A DNA stretch of 64,000 nucleotides, taken from Falsiroseomonas sp050563545. Lineage in GTDB: Bacteria; Pseudomonadota; Alphaproteobacteria; Acetobacterales; Acetobacteraceae. Numbering within the stretch: position 1 is the first letter of the stretch; each line of letters begins with the position of its first letter. The notes beneath the pieces are model-generated. The model did no database searches, was not told the origin of the DNA, and saw only the letters and a list, made by a program, of their open reading frames with translations. Of this stretch, positions 8,084 to 16,750 are shown piece after piece. Both the position numbers and the translations under genes were made by a program. The stretch lies in NCBI RefSeq assembly GCF_050563545.1, contig NZ_JBNXUM010000001.1:124001-188000 (forward strand), written 5' to 3'.

Positions 8084-8865
8084 TCCAACGCCTGTTTCGC
8101 CGGCATCCGGTTGAACAGGGCGTGAAGCAGCGCCGGCGGCAGCCCGCCGACGAGCCGCGCCATGAGGTAGAGCGGCAGCGGATAGACCACGCGCAGGCGC
8201 CCCTTCGCGATGCCGGCATAGGTGCGGCGCGCGGCGTCGTCGGAGTCCATCAGGAAGGGCATGGGGAAGGCGTTCCGCGCCGTCATCGCCGTCCGCACAT
8301 AGCCCGGGCAGACCGCGTGCAGCCGCACGCCGCGCCGGCGTTCCGTCGCGTCCAGCGCCTCCGCCCAGCGCTGCACCGCGGCCTTCGACGCGCAATAGGC
8401 CGGCGCGCCCGGGGCGGCGACGAAGGCGGCGATGGAGGCGATCACCGCGACGCGGCCGCGGATGCCGTCGCGGCCGGGGGGCTGTCCCGCCATCACCTCG
8501 ATCGCCGGGAGCGCGGTGTTCAGCACGCCCGTGACGTTGGTGGCGAAGATCCGCTGGGTCTGGCTCGCGGGCTCCGTCGCTCCGCCGGTTCCGCCCGAGA
8601 TGCCGGCATTGGCGATGACGAGGTCGAGCCGCCCCGCGCCCTGCACATGCGCCGCCGTCGCCGCCGCGTCGGTCACGTCGAGCACGGCCTCATGCACCGC
8701 CGCGCCGCGCGCCCGGCAGGCGTCGGCGGCCTCGGCCAAGCGCGCGGCGTCGCGGCCCGACAGGTGCAGCGTCACGCCCGGCCCGGCGGCTTCCTCGGCC
8801 AGCGCCCGCCCCAACCCGGAGGACGCCCCGGTGATCAGCACGGATTTCCAGGGATAGCCCGTCAT
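8080..8865 (-). CDS. Short-chain dehydrogenase/reductase
   Basis: A 261-residue SDR with a Rossmann cofactor motif TGASSGLG (residues 12-19), the NAG motif at 86-88 and the catalytic residues Ser144, Tyr157 and Lys161 (YCASK). The C-terminal segment with prolines and a hydrophobic stretch (PLPLYLMARLVGG) suggests membrane association or a hydrophobic substrate. A GGAGGG site precedes the ATG at 8865. It diverges from yicC with a gap of only 39 bases. The substrate is not predictable. Confidence 0.9.
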   Translation of the reverse strand: MTGYPWKSVLITGASSGLGRALAEEAAGPGVTLHLSGRDAARLAEAADACRARGAAVHEAVLDVTDAAATAAHVQGAGRLDLVIANAGISGGTGGATEPASQTQRIFATNVTGVLNTALPAIEVMAGQPPGRDGIRGRVAVIASIAAFVAAPGAPAYCASKAAVQRWAEALDATERRRGVRLHAVCPGYVRTAMTARNAFPMPFLMDSDDAARRTYAGIAKGRLRVVYPLPLYLMARLVGGLPPALLHALFNRMPAKQALD

Positions 8866-8904
8866 GCCTTGCCCTCCGCCCCGACCGGAGGGACAAACCG
8901 GCGC

Positions 8905-9807
8905 ATGACCAGCCTCGCCTCCATGACCGGCTTCGCCCGCGAAAGCGGCACGCTGCCCGACGGCACCTCCTTCGTCTGGGAGTTGCGCAGCGTCAACGGC
9001 CGCGGACTCGACCTGCGCCTGCGCGTGCCGAACGGCCTCGACGCGTTGGAACCCGCGCTGAGGGAGGCCGCGGCGAAGACGCTGAAGCGCGGCAACGTCT
9101 CCGCGAGCCTCAACGTCACGCGGCAGGAACGCGCGCCGCGGCTGACGCCGGACCCGGCGGCGCTCGAGCAGGCGATCGCGCTCGCGACCTCCGTCGCGCA
9201 GCGCCTCGGCGGCCCGCCGCCGCGGGCCGAGGCGATCCTGTCGCTGCCCGGCGTGCTGCGCGCCGAGGCCGCCGAGCCCGACGACGGGCAGGAGGAGGCG
9301 AAACGCGCCGCGCTGCTGGCGTCCTTCGAGGCCGCGCTGAAGGGCCTCGCCGCCTCCCGCGCGCGCGAGGGCGCGCAGCTCGCCACGATTCTCGGCGCGC
9401 TGCTCGACGAGATCGCCGCCCTGCGCGAGGCCGCGGCGACCGAGGCCGCGACCCAGCCCGAGGCGCAGCGCCAGCGCCTGATGGAGAACCTGGCCAGGAT
9501 CCTCGGGGAGGGCGATGTCCGCGCCCGCATCCCCGAGGAGCGGCTCGCACAGGAAGTGGCGCTGCTGGCACAGCGCTCCGACGTGCGCGAGGAGCTCGAT
9601 CGCCTGGCCGCGCATGTCAACGAGGCGCGGCGGCTGATCGGGTCCGGCGACGCCATCGGCCGCAAGCTGGAGTTCCTGACGCAGGAATTCGTGCGCGAGG
9701 CCAATACGCTCTGCAGCAAGAGCGCGAGCGTCGGCCTGACCAGGCTCGGCCTGGAGCTCAAGGCCGCCATCGAGCGCCTGCGCGAGCAGTCCGCCAATGT
9801 CGAGTAG
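8905..9807 (+). CDS. yicC: YicC-family endoribonuclease
   Basis: YicC proteins are endoribonucleases involved in RNA turnover in the cytoplasm. The 300-residue protein has the YicC N-terminal domain (starting MTSLASMTGFAR, the family signature) and the C-terminal DUF1732 domain, recognisable by the ELDRL...IGRKLEFLTQE...NTLCSKS series. I set the start at 8905; earlier in-frame codons would run antisense through the SDR gene. Its 3' end overlaps gmk by 11 bases, the classic yicC-gmk pairing of alphaproteobacteria. Confidence 0.95.
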   Translation: MTSLASMTGFARESGTLPDGTSFVWELRSVNGRGLDLRLRVPNGLDALEPALREAAAKTLKRGNVSASLNVTRQERAPRLTPDPAALEQAIALATSVAQRLGGPPPRAEAILSLPGVLRAEAAEPDDGQEEAKRAALLASFEAALKGLAASRAREGAQLATILGALLDEIAALREAAATEAATQPEAQRQRLMENLARILGEGDVRARIPEERLAQEVALLAQRSDVREELDRLAAHVNEARRLIGSGDAIGRKLEFLTQEFVREANTLCSKSASVGLTRLGLELKAAIERLREQSANVE

Positions 9808-10432
9808 CACGATGCGGCGCCGCGGCGTCTGCCTGGTCCTCTCTTCCGCGCCCGGCGTCGGCAAGACCTCGGTCTCCCGCGCGCTGCTGGAGATGGAGCC
9901 GGATCTGTCGCTGTCCATCTCCGCGACCACCCGCGCGCGACGGCCCGGCGAGCTCGACGGCGTGCACTACTTCTTCAGGCAGCCCGCCGAGTTCGACGCG
10001 ATGGTCGAGCGCAACGAGCTGCTGGAATACGCCCGCTTCCTCGACCGTTCCTACGGCACGCCGCGCGCGCCGGTGGAGGCCGCGCTGGCCGAAGGCCGCG
10101 ACGTGCTCTTCGACATCGAATGGCAGGGCCACCGGCAGTTGCGGGATAAGCTGCCCGGCGACGTCGTCGGCATCCACCTGCTGCCGCCCTCGCTGCACGA
10201 GCTCGAACGCCGCCTGCGCGGCCGCGCGCAGGAGAGCGAGGCCGAGATCGCGCGGCGCCTCGAGGTCGCGCGGGCCGAGATCGCGCACTGGACCGATTTC
10301 GACCATGTCCTGGTGAACCGCGACTTCGACCGCACCGTGGCCGAGGTCCGCGCCATCCTGCACGCCGCGCGCAGCGCGCGGACGCGCCAGCCCGGGCTCG
10401 ATGCCTTCGTCGCGGGCCTTTTGAAAGGCTGA
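9797..10432 (+). CDS. gmk: Guanylate kinase
   Basis: Gmk phosphorylates GMP to GDP with ATP. The 211-residue frame has a P-loop at residues 17-24 (SAPGVGKT) and GMP-binding features TTRARRPGE and DGVHYFF. The P-loop differs from the usual Pro-Ser-Gly-x-Gly-Lys form by having Ala-Pro-Gly-Val-Gly-Lys, still compatible with nucleotide binding. The start may be 9797, overlapping yicC by 11 bases, or the ATG at 9812 (MRRRG) just past the yicC stop; the core domain is unaffected. Expression is most likely coupled to yicC. Confidence 0.93.
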   Translation: MSSSTMRRRGVCLVLSSAPGVGKTSVSRALLEMEPDLSLSISATTRARRPGELDGVHYFFRQPAEFDAMVERNELLEYARFLDRSYGTPRAPVEAALAEGRDVLFDIEWQGHRQLRDKLPGDVVGIHLLPPSLHELERRLRGRAQESEAEIARRLEVARAEIAHWTDFDHVLVNRDFDRTVAEVRAILHAARSARTRQPGLDAFVAGLLKG

Positions 10433-10439
10433 CCCGCCG

Positions 10440-11372
10440 ATGGCCGCCATCGTCGAGGTCGTGCTGCCGGTCTTCGCGCTGATCGCGCTGGGCTATGCCG
10501 CGGCGCGGTTGAAGCTGGTGGACGACCTGGCGCTGAAGGGCCTGGCCTTCTTCGTCTTCGCCTTCGCCGCGCCCGCCCTGCTGTTCTCCGGCGGCACGCG
10601 CCCGCACGAGCCCGCCGGCGGCGCCGCGCTGGTGACGCTCGTCGCGGGCGTCGCGGTGTTCCTGGCGATGCTCGCGGTCGGCCGGCGCGCCATGGGTCTC
10701 GCCTTGCCCGAGGCCGCGCTCTTCGCCTTCGCCTGCGTCTTCGGCAACACCGTGATGATGGGCATCCCGCTGATCGTCGCGGCCTATGGCCAGCCCGGCC
10801 TGCCGCCGCTGCTCGCGATCCTCGGTGTGCAGACCGTGGCGATCATCGGCATGGCGACCGTCGCGATCGAGATCGGGCTCGCCGCCTCCGCCCCGATCGG
10901 GCGCGTGCTGCGCGCGACCGTCACCGGCGTCGCGCGCAACCCTGTGCTGGTCGCGGTGCTGCTCGCCATGGTCTGGAACGCCACCGGCCTGCCCGTGCCC
11001 GGCCCGCTGCGCCGCACGCTGGAGATGCTGGGCGCCGCCTCGCCCCCCGTCGCGCTGTTCTGCCTCGGCGCGTCGCTGGTCGGGCTGTCCGCGGCCTCGT
11101 TCTGGCGGGAGACGGCGCTGATCGCGGCGGTCAAGCTGGTCGCGATGCCCGCGGTCGCCTTCGCGCTCTGCCGCGCCCTCGGCCTGACGCCGGTCGAGAC
11201 GGCGGTCGCGGTGACGATGGCGGGCCTGCCGACGGGCGCCAACGCCTTCATCCTGGCGCGGCGCTACGCCACGGGCGCGGACCGGTCGGGCAGCGCGGTG
11301 GTGGCGACGACGGCGCTGTCGGTGCTGACGCTCGGGGCGATGATCGCGCATTTCCGCCAGGGCCTGCCGTGA
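10440..11372 (+). CDS. AEC-family transporter
   Basis: A 310-residue inner-membrane protein with about ten helices, matching the auxin-efflux-carrier (AEC, membrane transport protein) family. The two inverted halves each contain the broken helix expected for BART-type folds: VFGNTVMMGIPL in the first half and AGLPTGANAFILA in the second. Bacterial relatives often move dicarboxylates or other organic acids, but the substrate here is unknown. It starts 7 bases after the gmk stop, so it probably shares its transcript. Confidence 0.88.
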   Translation: MAAIVEVVLPVFALIALGYAAARLKLVDDLALKGLAFFVFAFAAPALLFSGGTRPHEPAGGAALVTLVAGVAVFLAMLAVGRRAMGLALPEAALFAFACVFGNTVMMGIPLIVAAYGQPGLPPLLAILGVQTVAIIGMATVAIEIGLAASAPIGRVLRATVTGVARNPVLVAVLLAMVWNATGLPVPGPLRRTLEMLGAASPPVALFCLGASLVGLSAASFWRETALIAAVKLVAMPAVAFALCRALGLTPVETAVAVTMAGLPTGANAFILARRYATGADRSGSAVVATTALSVLTLGAMIAHFRQGLP

Positions 11373-11482
11373 GGGGCGGGGCGCGCCCGCTTCTCCACGA
11401 TCCCATTGCTTGCCCCTGCGCCACGGTTGATGTTACGCGACTAATTGAACGACTCCGGTGTGGGGAGCACCATCCCAGCATC

Positions 11483-13291
11483 ATGCGCACGACCCCCTCT
11501 CGACGCGCGGCGCAGGCCGCCCCTCCTCTCCGCGCTGCCATGCTCGGCAGCCTCGCGGCGCTGGCCGCCTGCGCCGACGGCAGCGCCATCCCCGGCCAGG
11601 GCGCCGGCGCCAGCCAGGCGCAGCGGCAGGCCTTCACGGTCTCCGGCACCGCGACGCTCGCCGACCCCGGCCTTGCCGCCATCCGCCGCAGCGCCGCCGC
11701 GGCGCCGAACGACCTCAACGCGCAGGCCCGCTTCGCCGCCGCGCTCGCCCGCGCCGGAGAGCCCGCGATGGCCGAGCAGGTCATCGTCGCCGCGCTGCTC
11801 CGCTCGCCCGACCATCCCGCGCTGACGCGCGAGCTCGCCCGGCTGCGGCTGCGCGGCGGCCAGCCGCAGGTCGCGCTCGCCCTCTTCGACCAGGCCGCCC
11901 GGATCGAACCCGGCGCGGAAGCCGAGGAGGGGCGCGGCCTCGCGCTCGACATGATCGGCCGGCACGACGAGGCGCAGGCGGCCTACCGCGCCGCCCTCGC
12001 CCTCGCGCCCAACCGGGTCGCGGTGCAGAACAACCTCGCGATGTCGCTGATCCTGACGGGCCGCGTGCAGGAAGCGCTCGCCGTGCTGGAGCCGCTGTCG
12101 CAGCGCCCGGACGCCCCGGCGCGCGTCGCCAACAATCTCGCCATCGCGCGCAGCATGGCCGGCGATGCCCGGCCGGTGGCGATTGCCGGCGACCCCGCCG
12201 AGCTGCGCCAGGCCGCGTCGTCGCTGCGCGCCACGCTCGGTGTCGCGCCGGCACAGCCCGCGCCGGCCGGCGCCTTCGCCGCGGCCGAGCCGGGGCGCGG
12301 CGCCGACACCACCCCGCTCTTCCCGCTCGACACCGGCCGCGGCGCGGCGACGGCGGCGTCGGCCGGCTGGCCGCTCGCCCCGCAGCCGCCGCGCCTCCTG
12401 GCACAGGCCACGCCGGAGGAGCGCGAGCTTCTCCCCGCCGGGCTTCCGCCGCGCCAGCCCATCCTGCTGCCGCCGCCGACCGAGCTCTCCTCGCCCCTGG
12501 CGACCTCGGTCGCGCCCTTGCCGGTGCGGCCCGTGCCCTCCGCCTTCCCCCCGCGCGAGCCGGTCGGCAGCATGGCGGCAGCGCCCGACACCGTGCCGGC
12601 CGTGTCCGTGATCCCCGTGCCAGCGAGCCCCGCACCGCCGCCCGTGATTGCGCTGCCCGCCGTGCCGACGCCGGCGGCGGCGCCTGCCCTCCCGCCGACG
12701 GCCGAGCCCGGGCTCGCCCTGGCGCCGGCCGTGCCCGCGGCCGCGCCGGCCCCTGCCGCGCGCAGGACGGCCGAGGCCGCGGGCTTCGCGCCGATGGTCG
12801 TGACGGCCCTGCTGATCCCGCAGCCCAGCGCCGCGGCGGCCCGCATACCGGCGGCGGAGCGCCAGGCCCCCGTCGCCACCGACGCGCCGCCGGCCCCGCC
12901 GGTCGTCGTGCCCGCCGTGGCGCGGCCGGCGCCGATGGCCTCCGGCATGCTCGTCACCTCGGTCGTGCTGCCCGCCGCCCGTGCCGCGGAGCCCGACGCC
13001 GAGCCCCGCCCTGCGCGCACCGAGGCGGCCGGCGCGCCGCGCGGCACGTCCTTCGTCGTGCAGGTCGGCGCGCTGCCGACGGAAAGCGCGGCGCGGGTCT
13101 ACTGGTCGTCGCTGCGCAGCCAGCTTCCCGGGCAGTTCGACGGGCGCGACCCGATCCTGGCCCATGCCGAGTTGCCGAAGGGCACCTTCTGGCGCCTGCG
13201 CACCGGCGGCTTCGAGACGCCGGCCGACGCCCAGGGCTTCTGCCAGGTGCTGCGCGGCCATGGCCGCGACTGCTGGGTGCCGCCGAACTGA
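11483..13291 (+). CDS. TPR lipoprotein with Ala/Pro-rich linker and C-terminal SPOR domain
   Basis: A 602-residue envelope protein. The N-terminus has a signal ending in a lipobox (LAAC, Cys30). Residues of about 60-220 form TPR helices (segments GRHDEAQAAYRAAL and NNLAMSLILTGR). Then comes a long Pro/Ala/Val-rich linker of roughly 270 residues. The end is a SPOR domain (FVVQVGALPTESAARVYW ... GFCQVLRG), which binds peptidoglycan lacking stem peptides. The TPR part closely resembles the tadD gene that converges on it, so the two are likely duplicates. It may tether or organise the Tad secretin in the wall, which is an inference from location and domains. The ATG at 11483 was chosen because it yields the signal peptide. 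Confidence 0.8.
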   Translation: MRTTPSRRAAQAAPPLRAAMLGSLAALAACADGSAIPGQGAGASQAQRQAFTVSGTATLADPGLAAIRRSAAAAPNDLNAQARFAAALARAGEPAMAEQVIVAALLRSPDHPALTRELARLRLRGGQPQVALALFDQAARIEPGAEAEEGRGLALDMIGRHDEAQAAYRAALALAPNRVAVQNNLAMSLILTGRVQEALAVLEPLSQRPDAPARVANNLAIARSMAGDARPVAIAGDPAELRQAASSLRATLGVAPAQPAPAGAFAAAEPGRGADTTPLFPLDTGRGAATAASAGWPLAPQPPRLLAQATPEERELLPAGLPPRQPILLPPPTELSSPLATSVAPLPVRPVPSAFPPREPVGSMAAAPDTVPAVSVIPVPASPAPPPVIALPAVPTPAAAPALPPTAEPGLALAPAVPAAAPAPAARRTAEAAGFAPMVVTALLIPQPSAAAARIPAAERQAPVATDAPPAPPVVVPAVARPAPMASGMLVTSVVLPAARAAEPDAEPRPARTEAAGAPRGTSFVVQVGALPTESAARVYWSSLRSQLPGQFDGRDPILAHAELPKGTFWRLRTGGFETPADAQGFCQVLRGHGRDCWVPPN

Positions 13292-13322
13292 CGGCAGGGG
13301 CGCCCCCCGGCGGCGCCGTCAG
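13288..13322. terminator. Symmetric hairpin enclosing two converging stop codons
   Basis: The arms CTGACGGC (13288-13295) and GCCGTCAG (13315-13322) pair perfectly and contain the stop codons of both converging genes: TGA of the TPR/SPOR gene and, read on the other strand, TGA of tadD. The loop is itself GC-rich with a GGGGCGCCCC core. It should stop or stall transcription in both directions. Confidence 0.65.
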
Positions 13323-14098
13323 CTGCGCGCCGGGCCGCCCGTCTGAAGGCCGCGCAGCAGCGCGTCCAGATCCTCGCGCGGGAGCGAACTGCCCAGCAGC
13401 TGCTGGGCGAGCGACCGGTCGCCGATCGCCGCCGAGGCGAGCGCCAGGTTGACCAGCATCCGCGGCGGCGCGCCGGGCGCGCGCGCGACGCCTTCGAGCA
13501 GCGCCACCGCCTCGGCCGGGCGGCCCTGCAGCATCAGCGACATCGCGAGGTTGTTCAGCGTGCGCAGATCCGCCGGCGCCACGCGCCGGGCTTGGTTGTA
13601 CGCGACCTCGGCCTCGGCGTGGCGGCCGAGCATGTCGAGCGCGACCCCACGCCCGTTCAGCAGCACCACGTCGGAGGAGCGGGAGCCCAGCAGCGCATCG
13701 TAGTCGGCCAGCGCCTGCTCGGGCTGGCCGGCCATCAGCTTCACCTGGGCACGGGCGCGCAGCAGGCTGGGATCGCGCGGGTGCTGGGCGATGGCCTGGG
13801 CGACGACCTGATCGGCCATCTGCGGGTTGCCGGCCCGCGCCAGCGCGCGGGCATAGGCGGCCTGGGCCTCGGGGTCGTTCGGACGCTGCGCCGCGGCGTT
13901 GGCGAACATCTGGACCGCGACCTCGGGCTGGCCGCTGGATTCCGCGAATTCGGCGGCGCGGCGACGGACCTGGGCGGCCTGCTCGGCCGACTCGTCGCGC
14001 GCGCAACCCGCAAGGGCCAGCGCCGCGAGCAGAACGGCAGCGCCGCCCCGGCGGGCGGCGCGAGCGGAAAGGTCTGGCCGCCCCGGACGGGCCCTCAC
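13319..14098 (-). CDS. tadD: Tad pilus TPR lipoprotein TadD
   Basis: TadD is thought to help assemble the outer-membrane secretin of the Tad machine. The 259-residue protein has a signal peptide with lipobox LAGC (Cys32), followed by stacked TPR helices covering about residues 40-245 (for example GRHAEAEVAYNQA and NNLAMSLMLQGRPAEA). The start is a GTG whose last two bases overlap the TGA of the upstream gene, indicating translational coupling. It is the last gene of the leftward Tad arm. Its strong likeness to the converging TPR/SPOR gene suggests duplication. Confidence 0.88.
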   Translation of the reverse strand: MRARPGRPDLSARAARRGGAAVLLAALALAGCARDESAEQAAQVRRRAAEFAESSGQPEVAVQMFANAAAQRPNDPEAQAAYARALARAGNPQMADQVVAQAIAQHPRDPSLLRARAQVKLMAGQPEQALADYDALLGSRSSDVVLLNGRGVALDMLGRHAEAEVAYNQARRVAPADLRTLNNLAMSLMLQGRPAEAVALLEGVARAPGAPPRMLVNLALASAAIGDRSLAQQLLGSSLPREDLDALLRGLQTGGPARS

Positions 14099-14433
14099 AG
14101 GCCGCCGGTCTGGCCGGCCGCAACGCCGCTGCCGGTGCCGCCACTGCCGGCCCCGCCAGCGGAACTGACCTGGGGCAGCGCCGCGCGCTGGCCACGCACG
14201 AAGCGGTCGATTGGGCGGAAGGCGGTCGCGCCCTGGGCCGTGGTGGCGCCCTGGCCGCGCTCGAGGTCCGCGGGGTTCTGCGCCATGGCGCGCAGGTTTG
14301 CCTCGTTCGCGCCGGTCGGCTGCCAGGTGCCGGGCCGGTCGAAGGGATCGGACCAGGGCGGCACGGTGCAGCCCGCGAGGACGGGGGCGACGAGCATCAG
14401 GCCGGCGATCAGGCGGGTGCGCATGGCGGTCAT
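14095..14433 (-). CDS. Short CpaD-like pilus assembly lipoprotein
   Basis: A 112-residue lipoprotein with a clear signal and lipobox (LAGC, Cys22 from the first Met). The conserved part is the segment NEANLRAMAQNPADLERGQG, which resembles the C-terminal signature of CpaD proteins of Caulobacter-type Tad systems. The remainder is Gly/Ala-rich and shorter than the roughly 200-residue CpaD. It starts with an ATGA overlap on the secretin gene and ends with a GTGA overlap into tadD. The role as secretin partner is inferred from position and motif. Confidence 0.65.
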   Translation of the reverse strand: MTAMRTRLIAGLMLVAPVLAGCTVPPWSDPFDRPGTWQPTGANEANLRAMAQNPADLERGQGATTAQGATAFRPIDRFVRGQRAALPQVSSAGGAGSGGTGSGVAAGQTGGL

Positions 14434-16070
14434 TCCACGATGAAGCCGGCGTCGAGGTTACGCGCCGCGCCGGGCCTCGAGGGCGAAACGCGGCCGATCT
14501 GCCGTCGCTCCAGGATGCGTTCGAGGTCGATGGCCGGGCGGAATTGGTCGAGCGGCGTGGCGATCCGGTTGGGTTCCGAGACCGCGCGCACGATGACGGG
14601 GGTGACCACGATCACCAGCTCCGTCTCGCCGCGGCGGAAGGTGTTGGAGCGGAAGAGCGGCCCGAGCACGCTGTCCATCAGGCCGGGGATGCCCTGCTCG
14701 GTCTGGTTGACCGTGCGCGACAGCAGGCCGGCGATGGCGAAGCTCTGGCCGGAGCCGAGTTCGACCGTCGTCTCCGCCCGGCGGACCGTCAGCGCGGGGA
14801 TGCGCACCGAACCGAAGGCACCGAGCGGCAGGTTCACCGCGCCGGCATCCGACAGCTCGCTGACTTCCGGCCGGACCCGGAGGTTGATGCGGTCGTTCGA
14901 CATCACCGTCGGCACGAAGGCCAGCGCGACGCCGTATTGCTGGAACTGCACCGAGATCTGCCCGTTCGTCCCGCTGCTGTAGGGGATCGGGAACTCGCCG
15001 CCCGCGAGGAAGCTCGCGGTCTCGCCGGACTGGGCGGTCAGGTTCGGCTCGGCGAGGATGGCGACGAGGTTGTCGCGCGCCAGCGCGTCGATGAAGCTGT
15101 CGAGGTTGAAGTTGGTCGAGCGGTAGGCCGCGGCCGCGACCGCGGTGCCCGCCGTCGCCTGGATGGCGTTGGCAGCACCGGCGCCGAGCGCTGCGCCAGT
15201 GACGCCGAGCGGCGCGGCGAGGCCGATCGTCCAGCCATTGCCGGCATTGCCGAGCGCGGCCCAGTTGAAGCCGAGGTCGCGGGTGACGGTGCGCGACATC
15301 TCGGCGACCCGCACGCGCAGGTTCACCTGGATGGCCGACAGGACCTGGATGTTGTTGATGAGCGCCACCTCACCGGCGTAGCCCTGCGCGACCGTCACCG
15401 CGCGGTAGGCGGCCTGGGCGTTGGCGGCGGTGCCGCCCAGCACCAGCGCGTTGCCGGCCTGGCTGACGCGGATGTCGCTGCCGGGGCCGACCGCCTGGCG
15501 GATCGCCGAGGCGATCATGGCCGGCGTCGGCCGGGCCGTCGGCACCACGGACGGGGCGGGCTGCTGGCCCATGATGACCGGCGGGATCGCCGGGGCGGCC
15601 GCGGCACCGGAGGGACGCACCACGACGTCGTACTGCGCGACGAGCTCGCCGTCGGAGGTGGTCGCGATGACCGTGGTGCGGCCGACATCGGCGCCCATGA
15701 GGAAGACGCTGCTCGGCGAGGCCGGCTGCACGCGGGCGATCCGCGGCTCCGCCGCCAGGACGGTCGCGACCGGGCGGGGGAACTGCACCAGCATGCCGGT
15801 GCCAGCCTCGAGCGTCAGGGTCTGGGGCACCACCGGCACCACGGGACCGGGCGGGTTGGTGACGGGCAGGCCGGGCCGCGGCGGCACGGGTTGCGGCGCC
15901 GGCGCCTGCGCGAATTGCGCGGAGGAACCGCTGACGGGTGCGCGCTGCGCGAAGGCCGGCGACGCGGCAAGAAGCACCGCCATTGTCAGGATGCCGGAAG
16001 CGGTGCCAGACCGCGTCGTGAGCCGGCCCATGCGACGAGCGGGGCTTCGGCAGATCGTCATGTGGCTCAA
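14430..16070 (-). CDS. cpaC: Tad pilus secretin (CpaC/RcpA)
   Basis: This 546-residue protein forms the outer-membrane channel for the Flp pilus. A signal peptide ends near residue 42. An N-terminal domain typical of CpaC/RcpA follows (TLTLEAGTGMLVQFPRPV... with the VFLMGADVGRTTV segment). After a short linker come the secretin ring-building repeat and the type II/III secretin domain, recognisable in GIPGLMDSVLGPLF near residue 485. The start could be 16070 or the ATG at 16061. A leader with two perfect hairpins separates it from tadE, so its expression may be controlled apart from the genes upstream. Confidence 0.93.
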   Translation of the reverse strand: MSHMTICRSPARRMGRLTTRSGTASGILTMAVLLAASPAFAQRAPVSGSSAQFAQAPAPQPVPPRPGLPVTNPPGPVVPVVPQTLTLEAGTGMLVQFPRPVATVLAAEPRIARVQPASPSSVFLMGADVGRTTVIATTSDGELVAQYDVVVRPSGAAAAPAIPPVIMGQQPAPSVVPTARPTPAMIASAIRQAVGPGSDIRVSQAGNALVLGGTAANAQAAYRAVTVAQGYAGEVALINNIQVLSAIQVNLRVRVAEMSRTVTRDLGFNWAALGNAGNGWTIGLAAPLGVTGAALGAGAANAIQATAGTAVAAAAYRSTNFNLDSFIDALARDNLVAILAEPNLTAQSGETASFLAGGEFPIPYSSGTNGQISVQFQQYGVALAFVPTVMSNDRINLRVRPEVSELSDAGAVNLPLGAFGSVRIPALTVRRAETTVELGSGQSFAIAGLLSRTVNQTEQGIPGLMDSVLGPLFRSNTFRRGETELVIVVTPVIVRAVSEPNRIATPLDQFRPAIDLERILERRQIGRVSPSRPGAARNLDAGFIVE

Positions 16071-16092
16071 CCCCGGCCCTCCACTGGTTGCC

Positions 16093-16158
16093 CTGTCTTC
16101 ACCTTCGAAGACAGTTGATTATCACACGATTTGCTCTCCCAACAGTAGAAATCGTGTG
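16093..16158 (-). promoter_or_regulatory. Two adjacent hairpins in the tadE-cpaC gap
   Basis: On the minus strand the first hairpin has 10-base perfect arms (CACACGATTT at 16123-16132 with AAATCGTGTG at 16149-16158, loop 16). The second has 8-base arms (CTGTCTTC at 16093-16100 with GAAGACAG at 16107-16114, loop 6). They lie between the tadE stop and the cpaC start in a locally AT-richer stretch. They could be a terminator or attenuator, a processing site, or, for the first, an operator. Confidence 0.6.
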
Positions 16159-16177
16159 GAAATTGCTGACTTTCCGC

Positions 16178-16750
16178 TCAGTCGAACGCCATGGTCGCCC
16201 GATCCGACAACGTCAGGTTTCCGCCGGGCAGGAAGGGCACGATGAAGTTGAAACGGTATTGCAGGCTGACCGTCACGCTTTTCGGCGCGGTGCAGGTAAA
16301 GCGCGCCGCATTCTGCCAGGCGACCGAGGCGTTGTTGTTCGCCGTGTCCAGGCCGATGAGGCGCGAGGCGCTCAGGATGGGCACGCGGCCAAGCAGCGCG
16401 TTCTGGGTCGCGTTGTCGAAGTAGACGTTGCTGTTGGCAAGGTTGCCGCAGGGCGCCGTGTTGTTGTTCGCGCTGTAAAGCGACTGACCGATGCTGATCA
16501 GGCTGGTGCGTGCGGCCTCCGCACTCAGCGTCCTCAGCGATTGCGCGGTGAAATAATAGCGGGCGAGTTCGATCGTGCCAAACACCAGCAATACGAAGGC
16601 CGATCCGACGAAGGCGAACTCAACCGCGGTTGCCCCGCGCCGGTCGCGACGGAGCCTGAGGCCGGCCGCTGCGGTGGCGCGCGCGGGCGCCCCGCGGCGA
16701 CCGGCATCAGAGACGGACAACGACGCTTCTGCTCTGCGTGCCGAGGGCAT
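16178..16750 (-). CDS. tadE: TadE-family minor pseudopilin
   Basis: TadE-like proteins are minor pseudopilins of the Tad machine. The 190-residue protein has a basic N-terminus and then RRGATAVEFAFVGSAF, the prepilin-like segment (Glu at +5 of the likely cleavage after Gly) leading into one hydrophobic helix of about 20 residues. The rest is Asn/Ser-rich, with two Cys that may pair. Its start overlaps the preceding gene by 44 bases; no later ATG precedes the conserved helix, so the overlap is probably real, although a TTG start within the overlap is possible. Confidence 0.85.
   Translation of the reverse strand: MPSARRAEASLSVSDAGRRGAPARATAAAGLRLRRDRRGATAVEFAFVGSAFVLLVFGTIELARYYFTAQSLRTLSAEAARTSLISIGQSLYSANNNTAPCGNLANSNVYFDNATQNALLGRVPILSASRLIGLDTANNNASVAWQNAARFTCTAPKSVTVSLQYRFNFIVPFLPGGNLTLSDRATMAFD

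Noticed and set aside
14211..16118. Plus-strand open frame opposite the secretin gene
   Set aside because: Antisense shadow of cpaC; no start context and no domain.
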